From Pseudorhodobacter ferrugineus DSM 5888 (lineage in GTDB: Bacteria; Pseudomonadota; Alphaproteobacteria; Rhodobacterales; Rhodobacteraceae), in NCBI RefSeq assembly GCF_000420745.1, contig NZ_ATVN01000001.1:186001-250000 (forward strand): DNA of 64,000 nucleotides, given 5' to 3'. Of the stretch, positions 63,065 through 64,000 are shown in pieces; the stretch's first letter is position 1; each line of letters opens with the position of its first letter. The position numbers and the translations under genes were made by a program. The notes under the pieces were generated by a model. It made no database searches. It was not told the origin of the DNA and saw only the letters and a list, made by a program, of their open reading frames with translations.

Positions 63065-64000
63065 AGCCAAGAATCGCGGTCAGTCCCCACAGCATCGGCC
63101 ACGCTGGCAAACCCGTCCCGTTCCAACAGGGCATCAAGCCCGCTGGCGATATCCGACGCAAGGCTGATCCCGTGATAGACCATCGCGGTGTACAGCTGCA
63201 CCGCCGAAGCACCGGCGCGGATTTTGGCATAGGCTTGTTCGGCCGTGGCAATGCCGCCGACGCCGATCAGAGGCAGCGCGCCATCTGTCAGCTGCGACAG
63301 CTGCGCAAGAACGCGGGTCGATTTTTCGAACAATGGGGCACCGGAAAGCCCGCCCGCCTCATCCTTGTGGCGGCTTTGCAGCCCGTTGCGCGACAGGGTT
63401 GTGTTGGTGGCAATGATACCCGACAGACCAGAGGCAAGTGCCACCTCGGCTATTTGTGCTAACTCATCACCTGTCAAATCAGGTGCGATTTTCAGGAAAA
63501 TCGGGATCTGGATTGGCAGTTCGTCACGCACATCCATCACCCCATCAAGCAGCCCCGCAAGGGCTGCGGGCCCTTGCAGATCCCGCAGCTTTTCGGTGTT
63601 GGGGGACGAGACATTCACGGTGGCAAAATCGACATGCGGGCCGCAGCGCGCCAGCACACGGGCGAAATCGCCTGCGCGGTCGTCAGATGTTTTGTTGGCA
63701 CCAAGGTTCAAACCCACAGGCACGCCGTTGGGTTTGGCGGCCAAGCGTTCGGCGATGGTTTCCATCCCTTGATTGTTAAAACCGAATCGGTTGATCGCAG
63801 CATGGTCTTTTGTCAGCCGGAACAGCCGTGGTTTCGCGTTTCCAGGTTGCGGGAGCGGCGTCGCGGCCCCAACCTCTAACCAGCCAAACCCCGAGGTCAT
63901 AAGCGCGGAAAGGGCCTCGGCGTTCTTGTCATATCCTGCGGCAAGGCCAATGGGGTTTGGCAATGACATGCCGGCAAGGGATGTCACCAAACGCGGTGTG
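63061..64000 (-). CDS. pyrD: Dihydroorotate dehydrogenase (quinone), partial at window edge
   Basis: A class 2, membrane-associated enzyme that oxidises dihydroorotate to orotate in pyrimidine synthesis, passing electrons to quinone. Visible motifs: [24 protein letters not shown], the FMN/substrate stretch [26 protein letters not shown] (class 2 catalytic Ser in NVSSPNT), [20 protein letters not shown] and [34 protein letters not shown]. The frame runs off the window at 64000, so about 50 N-terminal residues are missing. Confidence 0.95.
   Translation of the reverse strand, partial: TPRLVTSLAGMSLPNPIGLAAGYDKNAEALSALMTSGFGWLEVGAATPLPQPGNAKPRLFRLTKDHAAINRFGFNNQGMETIAERLAAKPNGVPVGLNLGANKTSDDRAGDFARVLARCGPHVDFATVNVSSPNTEKLRDLQGPAALAGLLDGVMDVRDELPIQIPIFLKIAPDLTGDELAQIAEVALASGLSGIIATNTTLSRNGLQSRHKDEAGGLSGAPLFEKSTRVLAQLSQLTDGALPLIGVGGIATAEQAYAKIRAGASAVQLYTAMVYHGISLASDIASGLDALLERDGFASVADAVGTDRDSWL

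Overview
The window looks like a chromosomal segment of a Rhodobacteraceae (Rhodobacterales, Alphaproteobacteria) genome. The reasons are the gene order sdhCDA..B / mch-mcl2 / mdh / sucCDAB-lpd / ecm / ccr, the Rhodobacterales-type small proteins, a TIGR02300 'FYDLN' protein, CtrA-type TTAA-N7-TTAA boxes and the moderately high G+C. It is almost entirely chromosomal housekeeping and central-carbon DNA, with one insertion-sequence island. This was read by eye; no searches were run, so family names rest on recognised motifs and synteny.

Layout. 1-2.4 kb: RND efflux pump (truncated by the window edge) and its membrane-fusion protein. 2.6-6.7 kb: two DMT/EamA exporters, a LysR regulator and a divergent SbtA-type bicarbonate permease. 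6.9-12.4 kb: leucine biosynthesis (leuC, leuD, then two unrelated genes, then leuB). 12.7-20.2 kb: MscS channel, then the run rsfS-rlmH-gpmI-envC-ctpA-rppH (ribosome silencing and methylation, glycolysis, cell-envelope remodelling, RNA decapping). 20.4-22.9 kb: an IS91-type element with a HUH transposase and an upstream tyrosine recombinase. 23-32.6 kb: DUF1992 protein, EamA exporter, adenine deaminase, tRNA-Ala(GGC), FYDLN protein, YgjP-like metallopeptidase, GntR regulator, deoD, aldo/keto reductase, DUF1989 and PhzF proteins. 33.2-38 kb: succinate dehydrogenase (sdhC-D-A, two lipoproteins, an FkbM methyltransferase, sdhB). 38.3-42.6 kb: DUF4344 protein, porin-like protein and the operon mcl2-nnrU-DUF1737-mch. 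43-55.7 kb: TSUP permease, mdh, sucC-sucD-sucA-sucB with small inserts, a trypco2 protein, a MAPEG protein and lpd. 55.8-60.8 kb: ecm, an acyltransferase and ccr. 60.9-64 kb: a RecD-like helicase, a lone RAM domain and pyrD (cut by the edge).

How it works together. The right half is a supercluster joining the TCA cycle (sdh, mdh, sucABCD, lpd) to four steps of the ethylmalonyl-CoA pathway for acetyl-CoA assimilation: ccr (crotonyl-CoA carboxylation), ecm (ethylmalonyl-CoA mutase), mch (mesaconyl-CoA hydratase) and mcl2 (malyl-CoA thioesterase).

The most interesting signals are regulatory and lie between genes. (a) Paired TGTGATCACA palindromes with an identical 21-bp centre spacing lie upstream of both sdhC and sucC. 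(b) A CGTAA-N5-TTGCG element in an otherwise near-identical 22-bp block sits at the predicted transcription start of both mcl2 and ecm. (c) CTGC-N3-GCAG-like (PhaR-box-like) palindromes lie at ecm, mcl2, ccr and, in weaker form, mdh. (d) A duplicated promoter module has a full CtrA box, a TATTATT -10 exactly 15 bp further on and a CG-only near-palindrome exactly 40 bp further on; one copy ends in a terminator with no gene and looks like a small-RNA gene. (e) A CATACG-rich element is shared by the leuD and lpd leaders. No CRISPR array, phage or obvious defence island is present.
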